From JANXQG01 sp964615095 (GTDB lineage Bacteria > Planctomycetota > Planctomycetia > Pirellulales > Thermoguttaceae): a stretch of 64,000 bases of DNA. Positions 8,410-17,733 of the stretch are shown one piece after another (within the stretch, counting starts at the first letter, position 1; each line of letters opens with the position of its first letter). Made by a program: the position numbers and the translations under genes. The notes beneath the pieces were generated by a model, which was not told the DNA's origin, did no database searches, and was given only the letters and a program-made list of their open reading frames with translations. The stretch covers positions 1-64,000 of the forward strand of contig CAZTPX010000018.1 of NCBI GenBank assembly GCA_964615095.1, read 5' to 3'.

Positions 8410-9696
8410 ATGAAAACAATCTGGACCGTGGCCCGCTCGGTTGTGCTTGTCCTGGTGTCGCTTGTTCCCGCGACGCAGCTTCACGCCGCAGCCGATTTCG
8501 CCGATTTCGCCCGACGCGCCGAAGCCGGCCAACGACTCAACGTAGTCTTCTTCGGGGCATCGCTGACCTGGGGCGCCAACGCGACCGATCCCCAGTTGAC
8601 TTCCTACCGCGCTCGCATCGGCCAGCGTCTGGAACAGGCCTACCCCAAGGCCCATTTCACATTCTGGGATGCGGCTATCGGCGGAACGAATTCACAGTTG
8701 GGCGTATTCCGTTTGCAACGAGACGTTGTGCGGCGCAAGCCCGATCTGGTCTTTCTCGACTTCTCGGCCAACGACGACATCTACAGTGCTGCGCCGGAGA
8801 CGTTGGCCTCCTACGAAGCCCTCGTGCGGCGCATCCTCACTGAGACACGCGCCCCCGTGGTGCAAGTGATCTTCCCCTTTCAGTGGAACGTGGCACAGCA
8901 AAAGACCGACGGCATGCTGCGCCGCGACGCGCATCTGGCCATTTCGCGGGCCTATCATACGGCGGTCGGCGACGCGATCGCCCTGGCCCAGCAGCGGGTC
9001 CGAGACGGCCGCACGACGCTCGCGCGCCTGTGGCCGGTCGACGGCGTGCATCCGTGCGATGCGGGTTACGAGTTGTTCGCCGACGCGGCGTGGGATGCGT
9101 TCCGCGACGCCGTACGAAGCGGCCGGGTCTGCACCGTGCCCGAGAAGATGCTTTACGCATCGACCTATATGAAAAGCGCCCGCGTTCCTTTGGTCTCGCT
9201 GGGTCCGCTTCCGGCCGGCTGGCGCGTCGGCAAGCCGAACCTCGTCTCCGCCTATTTCGACATGCTCATGTCGCGGTGGCTGGACGATGTGGCCATTGTC
9301 GCCGCGGCAGACAAGGACGGCAAGCCCGTGCGGCCCGCCCCACTGAATGTCCGCTTCAGCGGAAGCATGCTGCTGTTGTTCGGGGAATCGACACCGACGT
9401 CGGGCAAGTTCCGGGTGATTCTGGATGGAAAGCTCGTGTCGCGGAAATCGCCCGACGGCAAGCAGACCTTTCCCGAGTTCGACGCCGCGGCTTTCGCCAA
9501 GCTTCTCAGCGGCAATGCGTACCTAGTGCAGGTCTTGGCCGAGGGGCTGGATCCGGCCGTCGAGCACACCTTGCGGATCGAACCCATTCTGGCGGACGGC
9601 GGCGGCCAGGAACTACGGATCGAAAGTCTTTGCGTCGCCGGTGGAGAAGTACGAGTGACGCTCGCAAACGCCGCGGCAGCGGGGGCGGGCAAGTAG
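8410..9696 (+). CDS. Secreted SGNH/GDSL-type hydrolase
   Basis: 428 aa from the ATG at 8410, which opens a clean signal peptide (MKTIWTVARSVVLVLVSLVP, then LHAA); an in-frame ATG at 8359 is the alternative. The SGNH fold occupies about residues 25-250. Block I is GASLTWG with the nucleophile Ser, followed by a GGTNSQ block and FSANDD. The terminal catalytic block is DGVHP, with Asp and His. The remaining roughly 180 residues look like a beta-rich accessory domain. Family members are esterases or carbohydrate deacetylases. The position between the anti-sigma gene and a giant binding protein suggests removal of acyl groups from a polysaccharide, but the substrate is not shown by the sequence. 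Confidence 0.87.
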   Translation: MKTIWTVARSVVLVLVSLVPATQLHAAADFADFARRAEAGQRLNVVFFGASLTWGANATDPQLTSYRARIGQRLEQAYPKAHFTFWDAAIGGTNSQLGVFRLQRDVVRRKPDLVFLDFSANDDIYSAAPETLASYEALVRRILTETRAPVVQVIFPFQWNVAQQKTDGMLRRDAHLAISRAYHTAVGDAIALAQQRVRDGRTTLARLWPVDGVHPCDAGYELFADAAWDAFRDAVRSGRVCTVPEKMLYASTYMKSARVPLVSLGPLPAGWRVGKPNLVSAYFDMLMSRWLDDVAIVAAADKDGKPVRPAPLNVRFSGSMLLLFGESTPTSGKFRVILDGKLVSRKSPDGKQTFPEFDAAAFAKLLSGNAYLVQVLAEGLDPAVEHTLRIEPILADGGGQELRIESLCVAGGEVRVTLANAAAAGAGK

Positions 9697-9815
9697 CGTT
9701 TGCCCCGCGCTTGCGGCGGTAATATCCCCGCCGCAACTGCCAGGGCGGAACGACAGCGCTGCGCCGGTGCGAAATGGTCTTCTTCGGGAAACACTTGAAC
9801 CAAGGAACTATCGTC

Positions 9816-12800
9816 ATGAGAAACTCCATCTTTTGCGCGGTGATGTGCTGCGCGACTTTGACGGCGTGCATAAGGACCGCCGGGGCTACGGAAACGGAGA
9901 ATCTCGGAATTCGTGTCTTGCCGGCGCCGGGAAAGGTCGTCGTCGATGGCAAAACGGACGACTGGGACCTCTCGGCGGGCGTGTTCGCCTGTAGCGACGT
10001 GGAGAACCAGCGGGACACCATGGCGACGTGGTTTTACGCCATGTACGATGCGAACAATCTCTACGTCCTTGCGCGATTCAACGACGACACGCCCTTGAAC
10101 AACCCCGGCCAGACCATCGCCGATTACGGCTTTCGAGGCGACTGTCTCCAATTCCGCATTATCACCCACCCCGACGACGCCAACGAGCGAACTTCGCATT
10201 GGACCTGCTGGCGCGGACGGGACGGCGACGACATCATGGACGTGGACTACGGCAAGCAACTCGACCAGGGCCACTTGAAGAATGCCAAGAGGCAGGGGGC
10301 CCAACAGGCGTTTCTGGTCAATACCGGTGCGGGTGATTCGACCGGCGCGCCACAACCAAAAGGCTACGTTCAGGAAATTGCCGTTCCCTGGAGCCTCTTG
10401 CTCAAGGAAGGGCAACAGCCCCCGAAGGCAGGCGAGCGGTTCGTCATGACGATCGAGCTGAACTTCACGGTGGGCCAAAATGGCCGTGCGACCGTGAAAG
10501 ACATTTTCAAACCCGGGGTCGCGCCTATCCGGGTGATGACGTTCTCGGGCAGCCAATGCTGGGGCTACGCCACGCTGGAACGCAGCGGCAAGGTCCAGCC
10601 GTCGCCCGTACGTTTGGGCGACGCGCGCGAGTTTCCGGTGAAACTCGAAGAGGGCCGTCCCGTCGTGGATTGGACCGGACTCATCAAGTCCAAAGCCCCC
10701 AAAGGCTTCAAGGCGATCTCCTTCAGCATGCCGGAGGACGGGTATATCTCGCTCAACATCAAGGACTGGAGCGGACAGCCCGTCCGGCAACTCTTGAACG
10801 CCGCCTTCTATACGAAGGGCAGGCACGACGTGCCCTGGGACGGGCTTGCCACGATGAACTGGCGCACGCCGGGCCAACCCGTGCCGGCAGGCGACTATTC
10901 CTGGGACGCCCTCTGGCACAAAGGCATCAGCCTGCGACTGGCCGGCTGGGCCTGCAATGGCGGCAACGCGCCCTGGGACTCCGACCAATCTTCGAATTGG
11001 GGCGGCGACTTCGGTTATCCGGCCGCCTGCGCCAGCGACGGCGAAAGACTCTTTCTCGGTTGGTCCATATCCGAAGGCGGAAAAGCGATCCTGGCCTGCG
11101 ACCTCCAGGGCAACGTGCTTTGGAAAAATACTCGCGGTGGGACGGGTGGCGCCAGTCTCGTGGCCGTCGACTCCGGCATTGTCTACGTGCAGAACTTGGG
11201 CGGCATGCTCTACCGATTGGATGCCGCCACCGGCCGCTACGTCGCCTGGGCAGGAAGCGATACGCCCGATCTGATGATCAAGACGCTCTGGGGCAACGAC
11301 GCGAAGAAGCCGGAAAGTGCCGACGCGATGGACGCCAAGAACGGCCGACTCTACCTGGCGTTCACGTCGATTGATAGCATCGTCGTTCTCGACAGCAACA
11401 GCGGAAAGCTCATCAAGCAACTACACGTCGCCAAGCCGCTGGACGTCAAGGTCGCCGCCGGGAAGCTCTACGTCGTGTCGGAGGGGAAGACTGTGCTGAG
11501 AGTGAACCCCGAAACGGGGCAAACCGCGCCGTTCATCGGCGGTTTGCGGAATGCCCGGGCCATGGCCTTCGACAGGCAGGGCCGAATCTACGTGGGCTTG
11601 CGCGAGCCGGACAACCAGGTCCTCGTTTTCGACGCCGACGGCAAGCCCACCGGCAAGACGATCGGTCGCAAGGGCGGGCGGAGGCTGCTGGGGCCCTGGA
11701 CGCCCGACGGCATGGCGTTTATTGCCTCCCTGACGGTCGACGCGGAGGGCAAGCTGTGGGTTGCCGAGGCCGATTATACGCCCAAGCGCTTCAGTTGCTG
11801 GGACACGGGGGCACCCGGTACTCGGGGTCGCGGCAAACTGGTGAAGGAGTTTTTTGGCCCGACCACCTATGGCGCGCTGGGGGGATCGATCAATCCGCAA
11901 GACCCGTACTTGATGGTCGGCCAAGGCTGCGAATGGCGCATCGATCCCAAAACGGGTCGGGCCGATTGTTTGGGCGTGATTACCCGCGACGGCATGGAGG
12001 TTTCGCGGTTCGGCATCGGCTCCAACGGCAAGCTGTATCTGGCAACGGCTACGCGCTGGGCCTTTGAACTCGGTTGCGTCGAGATCTTCGAACGGCTCGG
12101 CGACGGCGACTACAAGCTCCGAACCGCCATTACGTATATCGATAAGAACGGCAAAGACATCCCCGTTTCTGTGACGCCCCGCGGCGAAGACGTGGCGAAA
12201 ACGGCGCTCTGGTGCGACGAGAACGGCGACGGGCAGCGGCAGCCGAACGAAGTCACCATGGTCGACGGCATTGTCCGCGTCACGGGTTGGTACCTGAGCA
12301 TGACGCCCGACCTGACGCTTTATGAAACGCACAACCGGTCGAGGCCCGCCCAGTTCAAGGTCACGGGCTTCACCGCCTGCGGGGCGCCGAAGTACGATCT
12401 GGCCCACCCCGTGAAACTGCCCGCCATCGGTCTGGGCTCGGCCGATAGTCGCCTGTTGTTGGAAAGGGGCGAGGAAGGCGTTGCCAACGCCTGGCACCGC
12501 TGCTTCGATATCGCCACGGGAAAGCAACTCTGGACCTACCCCGACAACTTCGGGCAAGTGGCCGGAGCGCAGAACGCTTGTCCGCCGGAAGTCGGGATGA
12601 TTCGCGCTTCCTTCGGGCCGTGCGGCGCCGCCGCGCTGCCGAAACCGCTTGGCAACATCTGGGTCATTACCACCGATTTCGGCGAGTGGCACATCCTGAC
12701 CGAGGACGGCTTCTATCTGACGCGCCTCTTCCAGCCGAATCCGCTGAAGGTCCGCTGGCCGGAGAAGGCGGTGCCCGGCGTGCGGATGGACGACTGCCCC

Positions 12801-13703
12801 AGCGGATGTGGCGGCGAGGACTTCGGCGGCTCCATCGCTTGCACCAAGCAGGGCACACTCTACCTCCAGGCCGGAAAGACCGCTTTTTGGAACGTGGAGG
12901 TGACCGGTCTGGACCAGGTTCGGGCCATGCGAGGAAGCGGCATTTCCATTTCAGCGGCGGATGTCAAGACGGCACAGGCATTCCATGACGATTACCAGCA
13001 AGCGGCCGTCGGCAAGGTGCATGCGACGATCAAGAAGATGACGCCGAAGCTGACGGGCGCTTTGGACGGCGATTTTCAAGGCGCCGAAATGTTCCGCTAC
13101 CAGAAGCAGGACGATGCGGCGGTCCGCTCGGCGGCCGCCTGGGATGACCGGAATCTTTATGTGGCCTGGGAAGTGCGGGACGACACGCCCTGGATCAACG
13201 GCGCCACCGACTCGGCTCAAATGTATCTGGGCGGCGACACCGTGGACTTGCAATTGGGCACCGATCCCAATGCCGACAAGAATCGCGACGAGGCCCAGCA
13301 GGGCGACTTGCGGCTCTCGATCGGCAATTTCCAAGGCCGGCCGACGGCCGTCCTCTACCGCAGGGTGTCTGGCGTGAAGAAGCCCAAGCTCTTCAGTTCC
13401 GGCATCGTGAGCTCATATCCGATGGACTTTGTGGACCTCGTGCGGTTGGAAAACATCAAGGTCACGGTGAGCCCCGGGTGGGGTTACCTGGTGGAAGCGG
13501 CCGTTCCGCTGGCGACGCTCGGTCTTCGGCCAGCGGAAGGGCTTGCCCTGCGCGGCGATTTCGGCGTCACTCACGGCGACCGCGCCGGCGCGCGCACCCG
13601 CCTGCGGACGTACTGGGCCAACCAGCACACGGGACTGGTGGACGATGCCGTCTTCGAGTTGAAAATGCAGCCCAAGCATTGGGGTGAACTGAAATTCCAA
13701 TGA
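9816..13703 (+). CDS. Giant secreted CBM9-like / FlgD-like / propeller protein, tandem paralogue
   Basis: 1,295 aa from the ATG at 9816; an in-frame ATG at 9774 would add 14 residues ahead of the signal sequence. Same architecture as 2010-5915: CBM9-like (VLPAPGKVVVDGKTDDWDLS), FlgD-like Ig (DGYISLNIKDWSGQPVRQLL, WDGL), propeller blades, and C-terminal CBM9-like (DDRNLYVAWEVRDDTPWING, DTVDLQLGTDPNADKNRDE). The N-terminus MRNSIFCAVMCCATLTAC offers a possible lipobox (LTAC), so this copy may be lipid-anchored whereas the first looks freely secreted. Its stop lies next to the following gene (ATGA at 13700-13703), consistent with one operon. No catalytic residues recognised. Confidence 0.85.
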   Translation: MRNSIFCAVMCCATLTACIRTAGATETENLGIRVLPAPGKVVVDGKTDDWDLSAGVFACSDVENQRDTMATWFYAMYDANNLYVLARFNDDTPLNNPGQTIADYGFRGDCLQFRIITHPDDANERTSHWTCWRGRDGDDIMDVDYGKQLDQGHLKNAKRQGAQQAFLVNTGAGDSTGAPQPKGYVQEIAVPWSLLLKEGQQPPKAGERFVMTIELNFTVGQNGRATVKDIFKPGVAPIRVMTFSGSQCWGYATLERSGKVQPSPVRLGDAREFPVKLEEGRPVVDWTGLIKSKAPKGFKAISFSMPEDGYISLNIKDWSGQPVRQLLNAAFYTKGRHDVPWDGLATMNWRTPGQPVPAGDYSWDALWHKGISLRLAGWACNGGNAPWDSDQSSNWGGDFGYPAACASDGERLFLGWSISEGGKAILACDLQGNVLWKNTRGGTGGASLVAVDSGIVYVQNLGGMLYRLDAATGRYVAWAGSDTPDLMIKTLWGNDAKKPESADAMDAKNGRLYLAFTSIDSIVVLDSNSGKLIKQLHVAKPLDVKVAAGKLYVVSEGKTVLRVNPETGQTAPFIGGLRNARAMAFDRQGRIYVGLREPDNQVLVFDADGKPTGKTIGRKGGRRLLGPWTPDGMAFIASLTVDAEGKLWVAEADYTPKRFSCWDTGAPGTRGRGKLVKEFFGPTTYGALGGSINPQDPYLMVGQGCEWRIDPKTGRADCLGVITRDGMEVSRFGIGSNGKLYLATATRWAFELGCVEIFERLGDGDYKLRTAITYIDKNGKDIPVSVTPRGEDVAKTALWCDENGDGQRQPNEVTMVDGIVRVTGWYLSMTPDLTLYETHNRSRPAQFKVTGFTACGAPKYDLAHPVKLPAIGLGSADSRLLLERGEEGVANAWHRCFDIATGKQLWTYPDNFGQVAGAQNACPPEVGMIRASFGPCGAAALPKPLGNIWVITTDFGEWHILTEDGFYLTRLFQPNPLKVRWPEKAVPGVRMDDCPSGCGGEDFGGSIACTKQGTLYLQAGKTAFWNVEVTGLDQVRAMRGSGISISAADVKTAQAFHDDYQQAAVGKVHATIKKMTPKLTGALDGDFQGAEMFRYQKQDDAAVRSAAAWDDRNLYVAWEVRDDTPWINGATDSAQMYLGGDTVDLQLGTDPNADKNRDEAQQGDLRLSIGNFQGRPTAVLYRRVSGVKKPKLFSSGIVSSYPMDFVDLVRLENIKVTVSPGWGYLVEAAVPLATLGLRPAEGLALRGDFGVTHGDRAGARTRLRTYWANQHTGLVDDAVFELKMQPKHWGELKFQ

Positions 13704-13720
13704 TCGATAGTTCTAGGATC

Positions 13721-16700
13721 ATGATGTATAAGCAAGCCTTTCTCCCATTCGTTCTTGCCGCGGTCTGCGGCCTATTCTCAACAGCCGACGGGGCCGACCC
13801 GCGCGGCGCCGACGTGCGTTACACGTTGCCCACCACCGGGCTGCTCCCGCAGACTTATCGCGTCACACTGGCGATTACCGACCCCAAAAATCCCGACTGG
13901 ATCCTGAGCACCTTTGTCGCCGGCGCGGCGCGGACGGTGACTGCCGAGAACCAAGGCCGCTTCGTCGAGCGCTGGGACGGCCTGGACGATAACTTCATGC
14001 CCCTGCCGCCGGGTGGGTATGGCGTCAAGGGCATCTACATGCCGGCCGCGAAGTGGGCGGTGGACGGTGAGTATCACAGCATCGTGCCGCAGTTCGCGGG
14101 CGGCCCGTCGTGCTGGCTGCCCACGCCGCAGCAGACGAGGACGCCGGAACCCTTCGGTGGCGACCCCTGCGGCGCGCCGCTGGCCGATCTGGACGTCGGT
14201 CCCAACGGCCATGCGGTCTTCTATTGGACCTACCTGGAGAACGGCTCGAACCAGGCGATGTTCGACCTTCACGAGCCAATCGGCCATGCCCAATTTCTGA
14301 GGGCCTTTCCCTCCGGCGGCGCGGGCGGCGGCACGTGTACCTGCACCGACGGCACGAACGTCTGGAGCTTCAGCACCGACGGTGGCGAGAAGTACGTCTA
14401 TCGCGCCGACGGCAAACCGTTCGGTACGGGCCGCGCCAATCGACCCGACGTGTATCTGCCCCAAGGCTGGGTCCGCGCCATGGCCTGCTACCGCAATGCC
14501 GCAACCGGCAAGTCCTACGTCTATGTCGCCCAAGGCGGGCGAATCGAGAAGACCAAGGAGTTTCCGTTTTACGCCGAAAGCGTCGCCGATCGCGTGGACA
14601 AGATCACGATCCACAACGGCGACAACGGCGCAATACTTGGCGAGATCGCCGTCCACAAACCGCAGGGCCTGGTCGCGCGGCATGGAACGTTGGCTGTCTT
14701 GGACCAGGATGCGGGTGGGCAATGGATCGTCCGCGCGGCAGTGCTCCAGAGCGACGGTAATCCGCAGAGCGCGTTGAACAAGCTGTTCACCGTGCCTGCC
14801 AAGATCATGCCGGCGGATCTCGAGGTCGACGTCCACCAACGCTTTTACCTGAGCGATGCCGCGACGAATCACGTCTATCAAGTCAATTCTCAGGGACAGA
14901 TTACCCATACCTTTGGCCGCCTGCCGAAGCAGCAACCCGGCCGCTTCGACACGCAATCGTTCATCGCACCCGGCAAGCTGGCCACCTGGACTGACGAGAA
15001 GGGCCACGACCGGTTGCTGGTGGTGGAAGACGGCGGTCCCAACCGTGTCACGGAATGGGATGCCGACGGCACGTTCATCCGCGAGTTCCTCACTCCTCAG
15101 ACGCGGGCGAACGACGGTTGGACCGTCGATCCCGAGCATGTCGAGCACGTGTACGTACCGGGACAGCAGGGCTGGTTGACGCGATTCAAGGTCGACTATG
15201 TCGCGCATCGCTGGACGATCGATGCCGTTTGGCCTGACGTGCCGGACCTGCGCCGGCCTGTCCTCATCCGCCGCGAGGGCCGTACTTACCTTGCCTGTAA
15301 ACTGACCGCGACCGTCTACCGACTCGACGGCGACCGCTGGGTGAAGTCGGCGGCCATCTTCCGCGCCGTCGGCGACAAACCGGGCCAATGCACGGCCTGG
15401 CACGACGCCAACGGCGACGGGCAGATGCAGGACAACGAGAAGATCAAGCTCAAGCTGCCGGCAGGCATGTTCCGCTGCCATGGTGGGAACTGGCTCGGCG
15501 ATCTTTCGTACGTTGCACCCGCGCAAGGCGAAGGCAGCGTCTGGAAGATCGCTCCCGCGGAGTTCGACGTCCGCGGCAATCCGGTCTTTCGCGAGGGTGA
15601 AGTGGTGCTGAGCGACCCGGTCTTCCAGGCCAGGAAGAACGGCTCGGCGACCGCGCTGTTCGGCGCCAACGAGTTGGCTGAGAGCTACGACAGCGATTGG
15701 GCACAGGTCGATGGCTCAACCGCTGAGGGTTTCTATGTCAACGCCCGCGGCGGACGCGGCTTCAACGCCAACGAGGGCGGGCAGTTGAAAATCTCCCGCT
15801 ATGTGCCCGACGGCAAAGGCGGCTACAAGATCAAATGGCGCGTCGGCCGCGCTGCTATCCGCGGCATCGCCCAAGCCGGCGAGATCTATGGTTCCATCCA
15901 CATCTACAAGCCGATCAACGGCTTGTTGAGCGTCGTCGACAATTCGCGCTGCGGCGTGCTGCTGTACACCGATAGCGGGCTGTTCGTCGAGTCTGTCTTT
16001 CTGGACGGCCGCCGATATTCGCCCGATAAGTATGGCATCTACCCCCAGCCGGGCGAGTTCTTTGCGGGGACCGTCTATCCGAATCCCCGCAATGGCAAGA
16101 TTTGCCTCGGGATGGGCAAGGTCTCGCCACAGGTATTCGAGGCGGTGGGCTGGTCGCTGGCGGAGAATCCCGTCCGCGACTTGACCGAGCTTCAACGGAC
16201 CGTGGTACTTGCGGCCAGCCAGATCGGGCGTCCACCCGAAACCGCGATTACGCTGCGGGGTGGAGCAGGTTCCGCGCGGCTGGCCCGTTTTACGCCGGCC
16301 ATCGGCGGTGCGAACCTCGACACGACGCTTGCCGGTTGGGAGTCGTGCGACCCCGTTTCCTTTGCTGCCGATACGGAGCGGAAGGTCGAAGCCCGGCTTC
16401 TTTACGACAAGGACCACATCTACGTTCGCTGGCACGCACGGCTCGCGGCAGCACTCGATCCGAAGGTGCTGGATCCAGCGAACCGCCTATTTACGCACGA
16501 TCGCCTGGCGGACACGCTGAGCCTCTACTTCCAGGGAGACATGGACGCCGCGCCGTCCACAGGGAACGATGGGCGGGCCGGCGACGTGCGCATCGTCTTC
16601 GGCGTATACAAGGAGGCTACGGCGGTGAAACCCGTGGCGCTGGCGATGTACGCGGCGGCCCCGGTGGGCGTGACTCCGCATCCGGTCCGCTATAAGACGC

Positions 16701-17605
16701 CGGTCAGCATGGTGGAGCTTGGACACGTGGCCCTGCTCGATACGGCAAAGCTCAACTGGAAGGCCGACGCGGACAACCGTGGGTTTGTGCTGGTGGCCGC
16801 CATCCCCCGTGCCGCTGTCACGACAGTGCCGGAGTTGTACGGCGGATTGCGGACCATGGTGAACTTCGAGGCTACCTTCGCCGGGCACAACAAGTTCTGG
16901 TGGTCCAATGCCGATGGTTCCGCGTCGCGCGACACCTACGATGAACCGTCGGAAGCCAACTTGTATCCGCGCTCCTGGTCGCCGGCGGAGTTCTTGGGAC
17001 TCGACGCCGGAATTGTCGTACGGAATTGGCAACTCTGCGGGCCGTTTGGCGGACCCGGTTTCGAGAAGCTCACGGGCGACCCGGACGGCATGCTACCGGG
17101 CACGCGTCGCGACTGGAAGGAAGTGACGAGGGAACTGTGCGAGGCTGCGAGCTATCCGCCGGACCGTGCGGTCGATCTCCGCGCAGTGTATACCGGGGAG
17201 CAGATCCAAGGCTATTGGGACAAGCTCAACGAAGTGCGCTGGCGGCCGGCGACGGTCGAACCGCAAGATGTTCGCGTGATCGGCGGCCAGGGCGGGCAGG
17301 TATACTACGGCGCAACCTGGATCCACGTGCCCGGCGAAATGGAATTGGCGTTCAAGTTCCAGGGGCATCCCCAGACGCCGCTGCGCTGGTTCGTCAATGG
17401 GCAGCACATCGACGTGAAGCTCAAGGACGTTCCCAACGCGGTCCGCATGGAGGGCGTGAGCACCGTGAAATTGAAAACCGGTTGGAACGAGGTGCGGTTC
17501 CGGGCTTTCTGCTACGGCTACCCGCCGCTACGGGCCGGGCTGGTCATCGGCGGGCCAGAGGCTTTGTTGTGGCGGGTGCGGCTATCGGACCACCCGCCAC
17601 GATAA
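13721..17605 (+). CDS. Giant secreted FlgD-like / propeller protein with C-terminal CBM9-like domain
   Basis: 1,294 aa from the ATG at 13721. An in-frame ATG at 13700 overlaps the previous stop; 13721 or 13724 directly precedes the signal peptide (YKQAFLPFVLAAVCGLF). It is related to, but distinct from, the two giants upstream: it lacks the N-terminal CBM9-like domain and starts with the FlgD-like Ig module (YRVTLAITDPKNPDW, ERWDGLDDNFMPLPPGGYG). A long propeller region follows (about 130-830). Next comes a CBM9-like domain (about 850-1110; LLYDKDHIYVRWHARL, RLADTLSLYFQGD). A final beta-rich domain (about 1110-1294) has a VRNWQLCGPFGGPGF start. Probably extracytoplasmic carbohydrate recognition. 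Confidence 0.8.
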   Translation: MMYKQAFLPFVLAAVCGLFSTADGADPRGADVRYTLPTTGLLPQTYRVTLAITDPKNPDWILSTFVAGAARTVTAENQGRFVERWDGLDDNFMPLPPGGYGVKGIYMPAAKWAVDGEYHSIVPQFAGGPSCWLPTPQQTRTPEPFGGDPCGAPLADLDVGPNGHAVFYWTYLENGSNQAMFDLHEPIGHAQFLRAFPSGGAGGGTCTCTDGTNVWSFSTDGGEKYVYRADGKPFGTGRANRPDVYLPQGWVRAMACYRNAATGKSYVYVAQGGRIEKTKEFPFYAESVADRVDKITIHNGDNGAILGEIAVHKPQGLVARHGTLAVLDQDAGGQWIVRAAVLQSDGNPQSALNKLFTVPAKIMPADLEVDVHQRFYLSDAATNHVYQVNSQGQITHTFGRLPKQQPGRFDTQSFIAPGKLATWTDEKGHDRLLVVEDGGPNRVTEWDADGTFIREFLTPQTRANDGWTVDPEHVEHVYVPGQQGWLTRFKVDYVAHRWTIDAVWPDVPDLRRPVLIRREGRTYLACKLTATVYRLDGDRWVKSAAIFRAVGDKPGQCTAWHDANGDGQMQDNEKIKLKLPAGMFRCHGGNWLGDLSYVAPAQGEGSVWKIAPAEFDVRGNPVFREGEVVLSDPVFQARKNGSATALFGANELAESYDSDWAQVDGSTAEGFYVNARGGRGFNANEGGQLKISRYVPDGKGGYKIKWRVGRAAIRGIAQAGEIYGSIHIYKPINGLLSVVDNSRCGVLLYTDSGLFVESVFLDGRRYSPDKYGIYPQPGEFFAGTVYPNPRNGKICLGMGKVSPQVFEAVGWSLAENPVRDLTELQRTVVLAASQIGRPPETAITLRGGAGSARLARFTPAIGGANLDTTLAGWESCDPVSFAADTERKVEARLLYDKDHIYVRWHARLAAALDPKVLDPANRLFTHDRLADTLSLYFQGDMDAAPSTGNDGRAGDVRIVFGVYKEATAVKPVALAMYAAAPVGVTPHPVRYKTPVSMVELGHVALLDTAKLNWKADADNRGFVLVAAIPRAAVTTVPELYGGLRTMVNFEATFAGHNKFWWSNADGSASRDTYDEPSEANLYPRSWSPAEFLGLDAGIVVRNWQLCGPFGGPGFEKLTGDPDGMLPGTRRDWKEVTRELCEAASYPPDRAVDLRAVYTGEQIQGYWDKLNEVRWRPATVEPQDVRVIGGQGGQVYYGATWIHVPGEMELAFKFQGHPQTPLRWFVNGQHIDVKLKDVPNAVRMEGVSTVKLKTGWNEVRFRAFCYGYPPLRAGLVIGGPEALLWRVRLSDHPPR

Positions 17606-17688
17606 GGCTGGCGGAACGAGCAGCGGCTGTAACCATGCAAGGGTGGCTGGCAGCAGAGCTTGCGGTGCCCCAGACGCGTGAACGTGCC

Positions 17689-17709
17689 CATGCCGGCAAT
17701 GCCGGCATG
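17689..17709. terminator. Candidate shared terminator hairpin between convergent genes
   Basis: The palindrome catgccggc-aat-gccggcatg lies in the 128-base gap between the converging genes ending at 17605 and 17734. The stem is 9 bp and there is no T tract, so termination is only inferred. Confidence 0.35.
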
Positions 17710-17733
17710 CCAACCGCTGCCAGGTGATACCGT

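Noticed and set aside
9252..11420. 722-codon open frame on the minus strand
   Set aside because: Antisense to the SGNH hydrolase and the second giant; composition is unlike real protein and it has no domain.
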